From positions 1-40,171 of IMG/VR virus record IMGVR_UViG_3300043099_000255: a stretch of 40,171 nucleotides of DNA. One strand, 5' to 3'. The DNA is from a virus. This document shows, piece after piece, positions 5,834 through 13,928 of the stretch (the first letter of the stretch is position 1; every line of letters starts with the position of its first letter). Made by a program: the position numbers and the translations under genes. The notes under the pieces are model-generated. The model had not been told where the DNA came from. It saw only the letters and a program-made list of their open reading frames with translations, and ran no database searches.

Positions 5834-6007
5834 ATGCCCACTGCTTACGAACTGATGGAGGCTTACCGCTCTTGGTGGCGAGCCAGATACAGCACCACGC
5901 CCAACAGCCAGGCCGTGATCCTCGCCGCGGCCTGGGCCCAGCACGTGCTCAGCACCTACCGGGCCGGCGAGGATGCAGCATTACCAACAGCCGACCCAAT
6001 CAAATGA
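5834..6007 (+). CDS. Early protein of unknown function (57 aa)
   Basis: Small, mostly helical protein (MPTAYELMEAYRSWWRARY ... VILAAAWAQHVLSTYRAGED). Trp-, Tyr- and Ala-rich amphipathic helices with no membrane-length hydrophobic run. Starts 38 bases after hairpin element 2. The stop overlaps the start of the next gene (ATGA at 6004-6007). Unknown function. Confidence 0.55.
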   Translation: MPTAYELMEAYRSWWRARYSTTPNSQAVILAAAWAQHVLSTYRAGEDAALPTADPIK

Positions 6008-6312
6008 AACCCGAAGCCGTTGTGTTGGCCCAGCTCCGATCCGACCTGCTCAACGCCATGTGGCTTGTCTACCCACAGGCCCTGTCGTTGGACCAGCTGG
6101 AGACAGCGGTCCGCGTCGCTTACCTGACCCGGGAGACAGCGTGGCTGCAAAGCGCCATCAAGGCACAGCTGTCGATGTTGAATCAATCAGCATTGATCAG
6201 GCCCAGCACCGAGGGGTACCTGTTGACCGCGCTCGGTCGCCGGGACCGCCAACAAGCAGCTCGATTCCTTGGATCCACCAACAACCAACCCACACCACCA
6301 GAGGCCGCATGA
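6004..6312 (+). CDS. Putative winged-helix-like early protein (102 aa)
   Basis: All-helical sequence with a region reading LDQLETAVRVAYLTRETAWLQ, then LSMLNQSALIRPSTEGYLLT. The pattern of helices followed by a short beta 'wing' with a terminal YLLTALGRRD is reminiscent of winged-helix DNA-binding domains of the type that ends 'yxLTxxGr'. It could regulate early transcription. The fold call is by eye and tentative. Coupled to both neighbours by ATGA overlaps (6004 and 6309). Confidence 0.5.
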   Translation: MKPEAVVLAQLRSDLLNAMWLVYPQALSLDQLETAVRVAYLTRETAWLQSAIKAQLSMLNQSALIRPSTEGYLLTALGRRDRQQAARFLGSTNNQPTPPEAA

Positions 6313-6587
6313 CAACAGACATCAATGCCCTCCTCGCAGAACGGGAGAAAACGCATGGGGATTACGAGATCCACTCTGCCATCACCCAAGACCTGAAGCG
6401 TGTCATTACCCACCACGTCGCTGACCTGGACCGCAGGCTCGACCCCGACATGGCCGAGACGCTCGACATGATCGCCCACAAGATCGGGCGCATCATTGCC
6501 GGGAACGCAGCTGAACCTGATCACTGGCGTGACATCGCTTGCTATGCACAGTTGGTGGCTAACAGGCTGGAGGGTGGCAATGGCTGA
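6309..6587 (+). CDS. DUF6378-like phage protein
   Basis: 92 aa. The N-terminus LLAEREKTHGDYEIHSAITQ and the C-terminal block IAHKIGRIIAGNAAEPDHWR, followed by DIACYAQLVANRL, match a family found in many phages and prophages (DUF6378-type, 'eRgxxyGdf ... HKlaRi..G.p...DhwxDiagYa'). It has conserved His and Asp residues and an MazG/dUTPase-like all-helical look, but its activity is unknown. The ATG overlaps the preceding stop, and the next ATG lies inside its last codons (6580). Family assigned from memory of the motif. Confidence 0.7.
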   Translation: MTTDINALLAEREKTHGDYEIHSAITQDLKRVITHHVADLDRRLDPDMAETLDMIAHKIGRIIAGNAAEPDHWRDIACYAQLVANRLEGGNG

Positions 6588-6849
6588 ACCTCTCTCCCGC
6601 GCCGCGCAGGCGGTGAAAGATGCCGTGATTGCTCTGTACACCGATCAGCAACAGATCCGGGACTGTGGTTGGCGACTCGATGCCCCTACTGTCGCCGCCG
6701 CGCTGCGAGCTGCTGCGGATCAGGTGGTGCCGGATGACAACCCCCTTTCCTTTTCGCCTGGCGCACCGCAGGCATTTGCGATTCAACGACGCACAACGCG
6801 CCAACAACTTCTCGACATCGCCGCCGAGCTGGAGGGCGCCAATGACTGA
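6580..6849 (+). CDS. Early protein of unknown function (89 aa)
   Basis: Helical protein starting MAEPLSRAAQAVKDAVIALY with a central DAPTVAAALRAAADQV. The layout (short helix pair, then 'aLRaAAdqv') resembles small hypothetical proteins of cyanophages. Overlaps both neighbours by 8 bases, so it belongs to the same coupled cluster. No motif suggests a function. Confidence 0.6.
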   Translation: MAEPLSRAAQAVKDAVIALYTDQQQIRDCGWRLDAPTVAAALRAAADQVVPDDNPLSFSPGAPQAFAIQRRTTRQQLLDIAAELEGAND

Positions 6850-7186
6850 CTTTCGTGCGCTGTGTGCTGAGTTGTTGAGCGAAATACAGGCTTTGCGGCG
6901 AGCAGTGGCCGATGAAGTGGGGTGTTCATCACCCGAGGCTTCGGTCATGGCCCGCGCCCGCGCCGCCCTGGCCCAGCCCGAGCCGCAGGGGCCGACGGAT
7001 GCGGAGATTGCAGAGTGCCTGATTGACGCCGGAGTTGACACCATGGAAGGCGAATCAGACGGCACTGGCCGCACTTATTGGGAAGGGTGGCACGATCAGG
7101 TCATGGCCGGAGTTCGCGCCATCCTCGCCCGATGGGGCCGCCCCGCCATCGGGCCGGTGCCTGGGGTGGAGGGTGCCGATGGCTGA
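6842..7186 (+). CDS. Cyanophage-type hypothetical protein with 'QPEPQGPTDAEI' linker
   Basis: 114 aa. An N-terminal helix (TDFRALCAELLSEIQALRRA) is followed by ARAALAQPEPQGPTDAEIAE, a linker phrase I recognise from many hypothetical proteins of Synechococcus-type phages. The C-terminal portion is rich in Trp, Gly and Arg. It overlaps the previous gene by 8 bases and the next by 8. Function unknown. Confidence 0.6.
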   Translation: MTDFRALCAELLSEIQALRRAVADEVGCSSPEASVMARARAALAQPEPQGPTDAEIAECLIDAGVDTMEGESDGTGRTYWEGWHDQVMAGVRAILARWGRPAIGPVPGVEGADG

Positions 7187-7436
7187 ACCAACAACCAACA
7201 ACCAGCCCCCCGTCGTCGTCGACTCGATGGAGACGCTTCCGCTCCGGATGCTGGATGCGTTCTGGTGCTTTGCCAACAGCTCGATGCCCATCGGCAGCCC
7301 TGACCGCATGCGGGAAGTGTTGCGCCTGTTGGCCAAGGAGGTAGAGACATGGGCCCCGCCGTACTCGGAACACAAGATCTGCCACTTGGCAGTGACCGAG
7401 GTGGCTCAACGCTTGAAAGCGGAGGCCGACCAATGA
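7179..7436 (+). CDS. Early protein of unknown function (85 aa)
   Basis: ATG 7179 inside the end of the previous gene. Begins MAEPTTNNQPPVVVDSMETL, with a helical core (MREVLRLLAKEVETW, then EVAQRLKAEADQ). No membrane segment or catalytic motif. Stop and next start overlap as ATGA (7433-7436). Unknown function. Confidence 0.55.
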   Translation: MAEPTTNNQPPVVVDSMETLPLRMLDAFWCFANSSMPIGSPDRMREVLRLLAKEVETWAPPYSEHKICHLAVTEVAQRLKAEADQ

Positions 7437-7714
7437 GCAGCAAGGGGTGGGGCAGCCAGGCTTCCGTCGAAAACTTCCTTCTGCATATGCGCGATGACAG
7501 CGGAGCCATCATTGGTGAAGGATTAAGTCGAACATCGAACCCAAATGCCAAGCTTTATGAAATAGTTGTCACGTTCAGCGGCATGCGTCCAATGCGCGAG
7601 CGGATCCGTGCCACCTCAAAGGCCGAGGCTGCAAAGTTTGCGGCCAACAGGTATCCAACTCACACCAAGATCACTATCATCACCAACAACAATGGCAAAC
7701 GATCTGCTTCCTGA
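7433..7714 (+). CDS. Early protein of unknown function (93 aa)
   Basis: Small basic alpha/beta protein. Two beta strands (KLYEIVVTFSG and KITIITNNNG) flank the helix RIRATSKAEAAKFAANRYP, an arrangement reminiscent of small RNA- or DNA-binding folds, but no named family is recognised. ATG 7433 was chosen for its ATGA overlap with the preceding stop. Its 3' end overlaps the next gene by 23 bases. Confidence 0.55.
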   Translation: MSSKGWGSQASVENFLLHMRDDSGAIIGEGLSRTSNPNAKLYEIVVTFSGMRPMRERIRATSKAEAAKFAANRYPTHTKITIITNNNGKRSAS

Positions 7715-8015
7715 AAACGTTCACTCGGTTGACTACATGCCAACCAAGTCACAGTCCAACAACAAGGGCAACGTCCTTTGGTACGCCAAAGGTTATGGCT
7801 GGTACCTAGGTTACTTTCAGCTCCCGTATATGGATGGCACTTCTCACTGGACGTACGCACCCGATGACCTGAACCTCGAACCGGACACCGTCGACACCGT
7901 GCGCAATGCGTTCGAGGCCTGGATTAAAACATTCCCGGAAGGTGCGTTTGACACTGCATCAACGGCGTTGTTGAAGTTGGGCTACGTGGGTGGCTGGAAG
8001 CGTGGCAACGCTTGA
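7692..8015 (+). CDS. Protein of unknown function upstream of the RNA polymerase (107 aa)
   Basis: ATG 7692 (MANDLLPENVHSVDYMP). Aromatic-rich centre (WYAKGYGWYLGYFQLPYMDG), then an acidic helix (DTVDTVRNAFEAWIKTFP). No recognised motif. Its last 26 bases overlap the RNA polymerase gene, so it is probably the last early gene and coupled to polymerase translation. Confidence 0.55.
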   Translation: MANDLLPENVHSVDYMPTKSQSNNKGNVLWYAKGYGWYLGYFQLPYMDGTSHWTYAPDDLNLEPDTVDTVRNAFEAWIKTFPEGAFDTASTALLKLGYVGGWKRGNA

Positions 8016-10392
8016 GGACCAGCTTGCCCTTGAGCGTGAGATGTTGCAGATCGGCGCTGATGCGTTCGTTTCCCGAATGAACAAGCGCCGTGAGCAAGGC
8101 ATGGAGTCTCTCTCCACCCATGGCGACGTACTCGCTGCCATGGGTGTGGACCGGATCATCAGGGACTTGCGCAAGCACCGCCACGCGATGCGTGATGGAC
8201 GTGCTGGCCGTGGCTACGCCCACATGGGCCCGCTGCTGCAGCTGGCGCCCCACAAGATCGCAGCGGTGGCCATGCGTGTGGTGATTGATCAGCTGACTCA
8301 AGCCCCCAAGTTCCAGGCCCTGGCCTACGCCTTGGCTGAACGGCTGTGGCTTGAGACCATGCTGGCCCGGGCATCCGAGTACGAACTGAAGTCCCACCAA
8401 CGGGTGCGTCGTCGGTTCGCGCACAAGCGGGCTGATGCCATGCGCATGAAGAACTCGGAGATCTGGACCCCTCAAGAGAAGCTCAGTGTCGGTGTGTTCC
8501 TTGTCCACCTGGTCGAATCGCACACCGGCTTGATCGAGGTGTACCAGGAGCGCGGGGCCATGCGCACGGTGAAACGTGTGCGGGCCACCGATGCAGCGCT
8601 TGAGTGGGTTCGCAACGCCGAGGAGCAGCAACGCTTGCTGTGTCCCTTTGCGTTGCCCACCATCGTTCCGCCCCGGGATTGGTCAGACCCATTGACCGGG
8701 GGTTACTGGACCGAAGGGTTGCCTGGCAACACGTTGTTCAAGGACAACGGGGACCTGATCGCAGCTCAGTCTTCTGAGTTCGATGCGTTCCTGGTGGCCG
8801 CCAACATCCAGCAGGGTGTGGCCTGGCGGGTCAACGGTTGGATGTTGGACCAGGTCAGCCATGCGTGGGACAAGAGCCTGCCCATTGGTGGCCTGCTGCC
8901 CCGTGCTGGGCATGTGATCCCGCCGTACCCCAAGCACCTGGCCGACGACGACGAGGGCGTTACAGCCTGGCGACACACGGCCCGGATGCTCCATGACCGC
9001 AACGATCGAGAGGCCGGCAAGAGGTTCACGGCAGCCAAACAGCTGTGGGTGGCACGTCGTCTTCGCGATGAGCCAGCGCTGTACTTCCCGGTGCAGTGTG
9101 ACTTCAGGGGCAGGTACTACTACCGGCCCCCGTACCTGCAGCCCCAGGCCAACGACATCGGTCGGTCGCTCCTGTCGTTTGCCAACGGCACACCGATCAA
9201 CACCGAGGCCGAAGCTGATTGGCTCCGTATCCACGGTGCCAACACGTACGGGCACAACAAGCTGACCTGGGCTGGCCGTGTGGCCTGGGTGCATGAGCAC
9301 CAGCTGGAGATCGAAGCCGCTGGCCGGGAGCCTTGGTGCAACCAAGATTTCTGGGCTGGGGCCAAGGACCCTTGGCAGTTCCTTGCGTTTTGCCGGGCGT
9401 ACCAACAGTTCAGCCAACACGGCTACGGCTGGGTGTGCCACCACCCTGTCGTCCTCGACTGCACGTGCTCTGGGATCCAGCATTACTCGGCACTCCTGAG
9501 ATCCGAGGAGATGGCAGCCCTTGTGAATCTCACGCCAAGCGAGGCTCCCCGGGACATCTATGCCGTCGTGCTCCAGCGGGTGCTCGACTTGGTGCGGGCC
9601 GATGCTGCGGCCGGCGACGAACACGCAACCCGGTGGCTGCAGTTGTCCCCTGATCGCACGTTGGCCAAGCCTGTGGTCATGACGATCCCGTACTCGGCCA
9701 CCCGCCAGGCCGTGGTCAACTTCTGCCACGGGTGGGCCAACGACCGAGCCGGGGAAGTGTTGGGCCGGGACAACTGGTGCTTCAAACGCGGAGCCATGTC
9801 GACCCACCACTACATGGCCACGATCCTGTACCGGGAGACGTCGGCCCTGATTGCACCAGCCAAGGCAGCGATGTCTTGGTTCCGCAAGGTGGGCAAAGCG
9901 GCCGGCAAGCTGGGCCTAGCCCTGCGTTGGACCTCACCATCAGGGGTCCCCGTCATCCAGGAATACTGGGACTACAGCGGGGTCCGGGTTCGCCTGTACC
10001 ACCTGTCGCCGGTGCCGATGGATCTGTTGACGAACCACCAGCCGACCCGGCTGAACCACAAGCGGATGGGCAACGGGTTGAGCCCTAACGTGATCCATAG
10101 CCTTGATGCCAGCCACATGGCTGCCGTCACCATCGAGGCCCATGCCGCTGGGGTGCGCAACCTCGGCGGGATCCATGACTGTTTCGCAACGACGCCAGCA
10201 GAGATGGCCACACTTCGGACCACAATCCGCAGTACCTTTGCTGGCATGTACACCAGGGACTGGTTCACGCCCATCGCTGATGAGCTTGTGTCCCAGTTGC
10301 CACCGGATGTACAGGCCAAACTCCCGCCGCGGCCAAGCCTTGGCGGGTTCGACCCCCAACTCGTAAACAACGCTGATTACTTCGTCACATGA
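7990..10392 (+). CDS. T7-type single-subunit DNA-directed RNA polymerase
   Basis: 800 aa, somewhat shorter than T7 gp1 (883). It transcribes the middle and late phage genes. Catalytic signatures are intact. D490 lies in VVLDCTCSGIQHYS, equivalent to T7 D537. K560 and Y568 lie in LAKPVVMTIPYSATRQ, equivalent to K631 and Y639 with the same spacing. H729-D730 lie in GGIHDCFATTP, equivalent to H811-D812, preceded by SPNVIHSLDASHM. The N-terminus (TLEDQLALEREMLQIGADAF) matches the T7 family start 'LerelaiErerleiGaeaf'. The start used is GTG 7990; GTG 8002 (MATLEDQ) fits the family equally well. Stop overlaps the SSB start (ATGA at 10389). It should recognise the phage promoters in the control region. 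Confidence 0.97.
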   Translation: MAGSVATLEDQLALEREMLQIGADAFVSRMNKRREQGMESLSTHGDVLAAMGVDRIIRDLRKHRHAMRDGRAGRGYAHMGPLLQLAPHKIAAVAMRVVIDQLTQAPKFQALAYALAERLWLETMLARASEYELKSHQRVRRRFAHKRADAMRMKNSEIWTPQEKLSVGVFLVHLVESHTGLIEVYQERGAMRTVKRVRATDAALEWVRNAEEQQRLLCPFALPTIVPPRDWSDPLTGGYWTEGLPGNTLFKDNGDLIAAQSSEFDAFLVAANIQQGVAWRVNGWMLDQVSHAWDKSLPIGGLLPRAGHVIPPYPKHLADDDEGVTAWRHTARMLHDRNDREAGKRFTAAKQLWVARRLRDEPALYFPVQCDFRGRYYYRPPYLQPQANDIGRSLLSFANGTPINTEAEADWLRIHGANTYGHNKLTWAGRVAWVHEHQLEIEAAGREPWCNQDFWAGAKDPWQFLAFCRAYQQFSQHGYGWVCHHPVVLDCTCSGIQHYSALLRSEEMAALVNLTPSEAPRDIYAVVLQRVLDLVRADAAAGDEHATRWLQLSPDRTLAKPVVMTIPYSATRQAVVNFCHGWANDRAGEVLGRDNWCFKRGAMSTHHYMATILYRETSALIAPAKAAMSWFRKVGKAAGKLGLALRWTSPSGVPVIQEYWDYSGVRVRLYHLSPVPMDLLTNHQPTRLNHKRMGNGLSPNVIHSLDASHMAAVTIEAHAAGVRNLGGIHDCFATTPAEMATLRTTIRSTFAGMYTRDWFTPIADELVSQLPPDVQAKLPPRPSLGGFDPQLVNNADYFVT

Positions 10393-11030
10393 ACAACTTC
10401 CAGTACGTCGACAAGCTGCGCCTGACCACACCGAAGGCCACGCTCAAGTACCCCAAGTTGATTGAACCTGAAACCAAGTTCAGTCCTGAGGGTCACTACA
10501 AAGTGACGGCCATCATCCCAGCGGAAAAGGCGGGGCACATGGCCGACCAGCTCGACGCCTTGTTCGAGGCCCATAAAGCCAGTCTCAAGGCTCAGGCCCC
10601 GAGCCAGAAGTTCAAGGCCGTCGACCCGAGCTTCGGGTACGAGGAGATCGACGGCAAGCCTTGTTTCACGGTGAGCGTGAAGATGAAAGCCAAGGGCATG
10701 GACCGTGATGGCCGGGCATGGACCGCATCACCGGCCCTGTTCGATGCCACTGGTGCTCCGGTCAAGCACCGTGAATCCCTGCGTAGCATGTGGTCCGGCA
10801 CCACCGGTCGTGTGTCGTTTGAGGCGTGTCCGTTCTTTCAGCCTGCGATTGGGGCCGGCATCACGCTGCGCCTGAAGGCCGTGCAAATCATCGACCTGGT
10901 GGAATCCGGTGGATCAGCCGACAGCTACGGATTTCAAGAGGAAGCCGGAGGATGGGCGTCCAGCGAGACGGAGGCAAGCGTCCCCTTTGACGCGACGGGA
11001 GCGGCAACAGACGAGGGGTTTGACTTCTAG
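10389..11030 (+). CDS. Single-stranded DNA-binding protein (gp2.5-like)
   Basis: 213 aa, close to T7 gp2.5 (232). N-terminal KLRLTTPKATLKYPKLIEPE and the OB-fold-type beta strands (GHYKVTAIIPAEKA, FTVSVKMKAKG, GITLRLKAVQIIDLV) fit the T7-like SSB family. The C-terminus is acidic and ends in an aromatic residue (ATDEGFDF), the conserved protein-docking tail of gp2.5. It coats ssDNA at the fork and contacts other replication proteins. It is coupled to the RNA polymerase by a 4-base overlap. The docking tail is retained even though the phage DNA polymerase it would bind in T7 is not found. Confidence 0.92.
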   Translation: MNNFQYVDKLRLTTPKATLKYPKLIEPETKFSPEGHYKVTAIIPAEKAGHMADQLDALFEAHKASLKAQAPSQKFKAVDPSFGYEEIDGKPCFTVSVKMKAKGMDRDGRAWTASPALFDATGAPVKHRESLRSMWSGTTGRVSFEACPFFQPAIGAGITLRLKAVQIIDLVESGGSADSYGFQEEAGGWASSETEASVPFDATGAATDEGFDF

Positions 11031-11403
11031 TCGGTACCGCTCCAGGTTTGAGGCATCAGTTGCCGCCAGTCTCAAGGCCCGTGGCCTGCAGTTCGGGTAC
11101 GAGGTGCAGGCCCTTGTCTACACGATCTCTGCGGTTTACACCCCGGACTTCGTGTTGCCGAACGGTGTCATCGTGGAGACCAAGGGGCTGTTCGACTCAG
11201 AGGACAGGCGCAAGATGGTGGCCGTCAAAGCACAGCATCCAGACCTGGACATCAGGCTCTGCTTCATGAAGGCAGACGCCAAGCTGAGCCGGGCACCCCG
11301 GTCCCTCACGTACTGGCAGTGGGCAGAGAGGCACGGGTTCCTCTGGTGCGAAGGAAACATTCCAACCGCATGGGCCGATGCCATCCAGGTTCCTAAAGCA
11401 TGA
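10909..11403 (+). CDS. Endonuclease I, Holliday-junction resolvase (gp3-like)
   Basis: PD-(D/E)xK nuclease of the T7 gp3 family. The core YTPDFVLPNGVIVETKG aligns with T7 'YTPDFLLPNGIFVETKG', giving catalytic D80, E90 and K92, with E48 in YRSRFEAS equivalent to T7 E20. It resolves branched DNA and degrades host DNA. The longest frame starts at GTG 10909, inside the SSB gene, giving 164 aa and an unusual basic N-terminal extension (ARRRQASPLTRRERQQ). TTG 11019 would give about 127 aa and less overlap. The start is therefore uncertain, while the domain is clear. The 3' end overlaps the primase-helicase by 26 bases. Confidence 0.92.
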   Translation: MDQPTATDFKRKPEDGRPARRRQASPLTRRERQQTRGLTSSRYRSRFEASVAASLKARGLQFGYEVQALVYTISAVYTPDFVLPNGVIVETKGLFDSEDRRKMVAVKAQHPDLDIRLCFMKADAKLSRAPRSLTYWQWAERHGFLWCEGNIPTAWADAIQVPKA

Positions 11404-12991
11404 GGCTTGCCCCGAGTGCAAGTCGAAGAACAACCTGGCCCGCTACGACGACGGTCACGCGACCTGCTTCGGATGCGGGTACCAGGAGCAACCAAAGAAA
11501 ACAGAAAAGACAGAGCCCCGCATGGAGCCATTGCCACCACCAGTCACCCCGGTCCTTGAGTTTGTCGAGGCCCGGGCTTTGCCCAAGCGGGCCATAGCGG
11601 AGGAGACCTGCGCCTTGTTCGGCTACGGGTTCTCCACGCACAACGGACGCCCCGTCCAGGTGGCGCCGTACCGCAACCAAGCGGGCAAGGTGGTGGCCCA
11701 ACACCTACGTGGTGCAGACAAGCGCTTCAGCTGGCTGGGTGACACCTCCAATCTGCAGCTCTGGGGCCAGCACCTCTGGCGCCAGAACTTTGGCAAGGAG
11801 ACAGGGCTCTTTGTCACCGTGACCGAAGGCGAGATCGACGCCATGTCGGTCAGTCAGGTGCAAGGCAACAAGTACCCGGTCGTGTCGCTGCCCAACGGGG
11901 CCCAGTCCGCGAAGAAGTACCTGGCTGCTAACGCCACCTGGCTGGGTCAGTTTGCACGGATCGTCCTGTGCTTCGACTCGGATGAGCCGGGCGTCAAGGC
12001 TGCTGCTGAGTGCGTGGCTGTCTTGCCCCTGGGCAAGGTGGCCGTGTGTCAGTTGCCCCGCAAGGACGCCAACGAGATGCTGGTGGCAGGCGAGGGAGAA
12101 GTCCTTCGTGAGTTGCTCTGGAAGGCCACGCCAACCAGGCCCGACGGGATCGTCAATGCCAACGATCTCTGGGACGAACTGATCAAGCCCAGTGCTGACT
12201 CAGCTTGTCCTTACCCCTGGCCCCAGCTGGATGCCATGACCCGTGGCTTTCGCCGTGGCGAGATGGTGACGCTGTGCGCCGGCTCAGGCGTGGGCAAGTC
12301 GAGCGTGTGCCGGGAGTGGGCCCACCACTTCCTGCGGGCTGGCTTGCGGGTGGGCTACATCGCCCTGGAGGAGAGCACCAAGCGCACCATGCAAGGCATC
12401 GTCGGCATCGAGCTGAACAAGCCCATCCACCTTGATCCCAATGCGGCCGACGAGCATCAAATCCGAAATGGCTTTGACCGTGTCTTTGGCGCTGGTCGGT
12501 GCTTTCTCTACGACCACTTTGGATCCATGGATCCAGATCACCTCATCGGCAAGATCCGTTACCTGGCTGATGCAGAAAGCGTGGACGTCGTCGTCCTTGA
12601 TCACCTCACGATCGTCATCTCGGGACTGACGGACCTGGATGAGAGGCGTGCCATCGACGTGACATGCACCAAGCTGCGCCAGGTGGTGGAGCAGACGGGC
12701 ATTGGCCTGGTGCTGGTGTCACACCTCAAGCGACCAGAAGGCCGCGGCCATGAGGAGGGGGCCCAGACCAGCCTGGGTCACCTGCGTGGCAGCCATGCCA
12801 TTGCGCAGCTCTCCGACATGGTCATCGGCTGCGAGAGGAACCAGCAAGGCGACACCGCTGAACGCAACGAACTGCAACTGCGGGTGCTGAAGAACCGGTT
12901 CTCTGGTTCGACGGGTCCCTGCGACAAGTTGCTTTACGACCAAGACACCGGCCGCCTTGTCGTGCCCATGTCCCATTACTTCGGAACCTAA
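11378..12991 (+). CDS. Primase-helicase (gp4-like)
   Basis: 537 aa, close to T7 gp4A (566). Domains in order: N-terminal Cys4 zinc ribbon (CPEC ... CFGC, residues about 10-35); TOPRIM primase (EGEIDAMS from E150 and the later LCFDSDEPG Asp motif); DnaB/RecA-type helicase with Walker A GSGVGKSS (302-309), Walker B region VDVVVLDHLTIV and an arginine-containing C-terminal motif (LRVLKNRFSGSTG). It unwinds DNA and lays down RNA primers. In T7 the acidic C-terminal tail of gp4 recruits DNA polymerase gp5; here the protein ends RLVVPMSHYFGT with no acidic tail. It is followed by the exonuclease with 3 bases between. Confidence 0.96.
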   Translation: MPSRFLKHEACPECKSKNNLARYDDGHATCFGCGYQEQPKKTEKTEPRMEPLPPPVTPVLEFVEARALPKRAIAEETCALFGYGFSTHNGRPVQVAPYRNQAGKVVAQHLRGADKRFSWLGDTSNLQLWGQHLWRQNFGKETGLFVTVTEGEIDAMSVSQVQGNKYPVVSLPNGAQSAKKYLAANATWLGQFARIVLCFDSDEPGVKAAAECVAVLPLGKVAVCQLPRKDANEMLVAGEGEVLRELLWKATPTRPDGIVNANDLWDELIKPSADSACPYPWPQLDAMTRGFRRGEMVTLCAGSGVGKSSVCREWAHHFLRAGLRVGYIALEESTKRTMQGIVGIELNKPIHLDPNAADEHQIRNGFDRVFGAGRCFLYDHFGSMDPDHLIGKIRYLADAESVDVVVLDHLTIVISGLTDLDERRAIDVTCTKLRQVVEQTGIGLVLVSHLKRPEGRGHEEGAQTSLGHLRGSHAIAQLSDMVIGCERNQQGDTAERNELQLRVLKNRFSGSTGPCDKLLYDQDTGRLVVPMSHYFGT

Positions 12992-12994
12992 TCC

Positions 12995-13753
12995 ATGACA
13001 CTGCTGATCGACGCTGACTGGTTGCTGTACGCGGCTTGCTCAGCCTGTGAATACGACATCCGTTGGGACGAATGGATTCACACCCTGCACCTTGAGCAGT
13101 CGGACGCCAAGAACTACATGACCCATCAGGTGGGCAAGTGGCAAGACGCCACCGGCCACAAGGACGTGGTCATGTGTCTGTCGTCGTACCCAACTTTCAG
13201 GCACCAGCTTTCCCCTGAGTACAAGGCCAACCGGGTCGGACGCCGCAAGCCCCTGGGCCTGCGGGACCTGAGGACCTGGCTTGAGTCCGAGTACGACGTC
13301 AGGTGCCACGTCAACCTGGAAGCCGACGACGTCATGGGGATCCTGATGACCAACGGGTCGTACAGGGATCCGATCATGGTCACCGCCGACAAAGACATGC
13401 GCACGATCCCGGGGCCCTTGCTGCGCATGGACCAGATGGAGATCAACGACCTAGCGGACGCCAACAGGAACTGGATGACTCAGGCCCTGGTCGGTGACAC
13501 CAGTGACAATTACCCCGGCTTGAAAGGGTTTGGCCCGGTGAAAGCAGAGAAGCTATTGGCTGAGCACAAGACCTTGCCGGCCATGTGGTCGGCCGTCGTT
13601 GACGCATACCGCAAGGGCGGCGAAACCTTTGGCGCTGCCTTGCTCAATGCCCGCATGGCTCGCATCCTGCGCTACGGGGACTACGACTTCACCTCCGGTA
13701 CCGTCGAGCTGTGGGACCCGGACCGTGACCCCGCCATGAAGACCGATGGATGA
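12995..13753 (+). CDS. 5'-3' exonuclease (gp6-like, FEN family)
   Basis: 252 aa FEN/5'-nuclease-type protein. Metal-binding acidic motifs are LLIDADWLLY at the N-terminus, LEADDVMGIL and VTADKDMRTI in the middle, and GDTSDNYPGLKGFGPVKAEK, which combines the last acidic cluster with the helix-hairpin-helix. FRHQLSPEYKANR is the typical arch-region substrate motif. It removes RNA primers and degrades host DNA. No polymerase domain is fused, and no polymerase gene lies on either side, although T7-like phages place DNA polymerase between helicase and exonuclease. Its stop lies inside the next gene's start. Confidence 0.93.
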   Translation: MTLLIDADWLLYAACSACEYDIRWDEWIHTLHLEQSDAKNYMTHQVGKWQDATGHKDVVMCLSSYPTFRHQLSPEYKANRVGRRKPLGLRDLRTWLESEYDVRCHVNLEADDVMGILMTNGSYRDPIMVTADKDMRTIPGPLLRMDQMEINDLADANRNWMTQALVGDTSDNYPGLKGFGPVKAEKLLAEHKTLPAMWSAVVDAYRKGGETFGAALLNARMARILRYGDYDFTSGTVELWDPDRDPAMKTDG

Positions 13754-13925
13754 CGCACTCTGGCCACCAATCGACGAGGCCCTGTTGAAACAGCTGGACG
13801 AGGTTTACCCCGAAGCCTGTCCTGATCCAACTGCATCTGATCGAGAGATCTGGATGGCAGTGGGCTGCCGCCAGGTGGTACGCATGCTACGGGCCGTTTA
13901 TCTTGAACAGCAAAACGAGGATTGA
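13746..13925 (+). CDS. Small conserved T7-like protein before the head genes (59 aa)
   Basis: ATG 13746 overlaps the exonuclease stop by 8 bases. The protein begins MDDALWPPIDEALLKQLDE and contains TASDREIWMAVGCRQVVRML, resembling the 'DREIWfxaGqrsVvefL' phrase of small proteins found at this position in T7-like and cyanobacterial podoviruses. Acidic and helical, with no catalytic motif. Likely conserved but of unknown role; its position between the replication and virion modules is typical. Confidence 0.65.
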   Translation: MDDALWPPIDEALLKQLDEVYPEACPDPTASDREIWMAVGCRQVVRMLRAVYLEQQNED

Positions 13926-13928
13926 TCC

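Noticed and set aside
8683-9810. 375-codon antisense frame opposite the RNA polymerase gene
   Set aside because: The polymerase catalytic motifs are on the plus strand throughout this interval, and the antisense product shows no recognisable domain or start signal.
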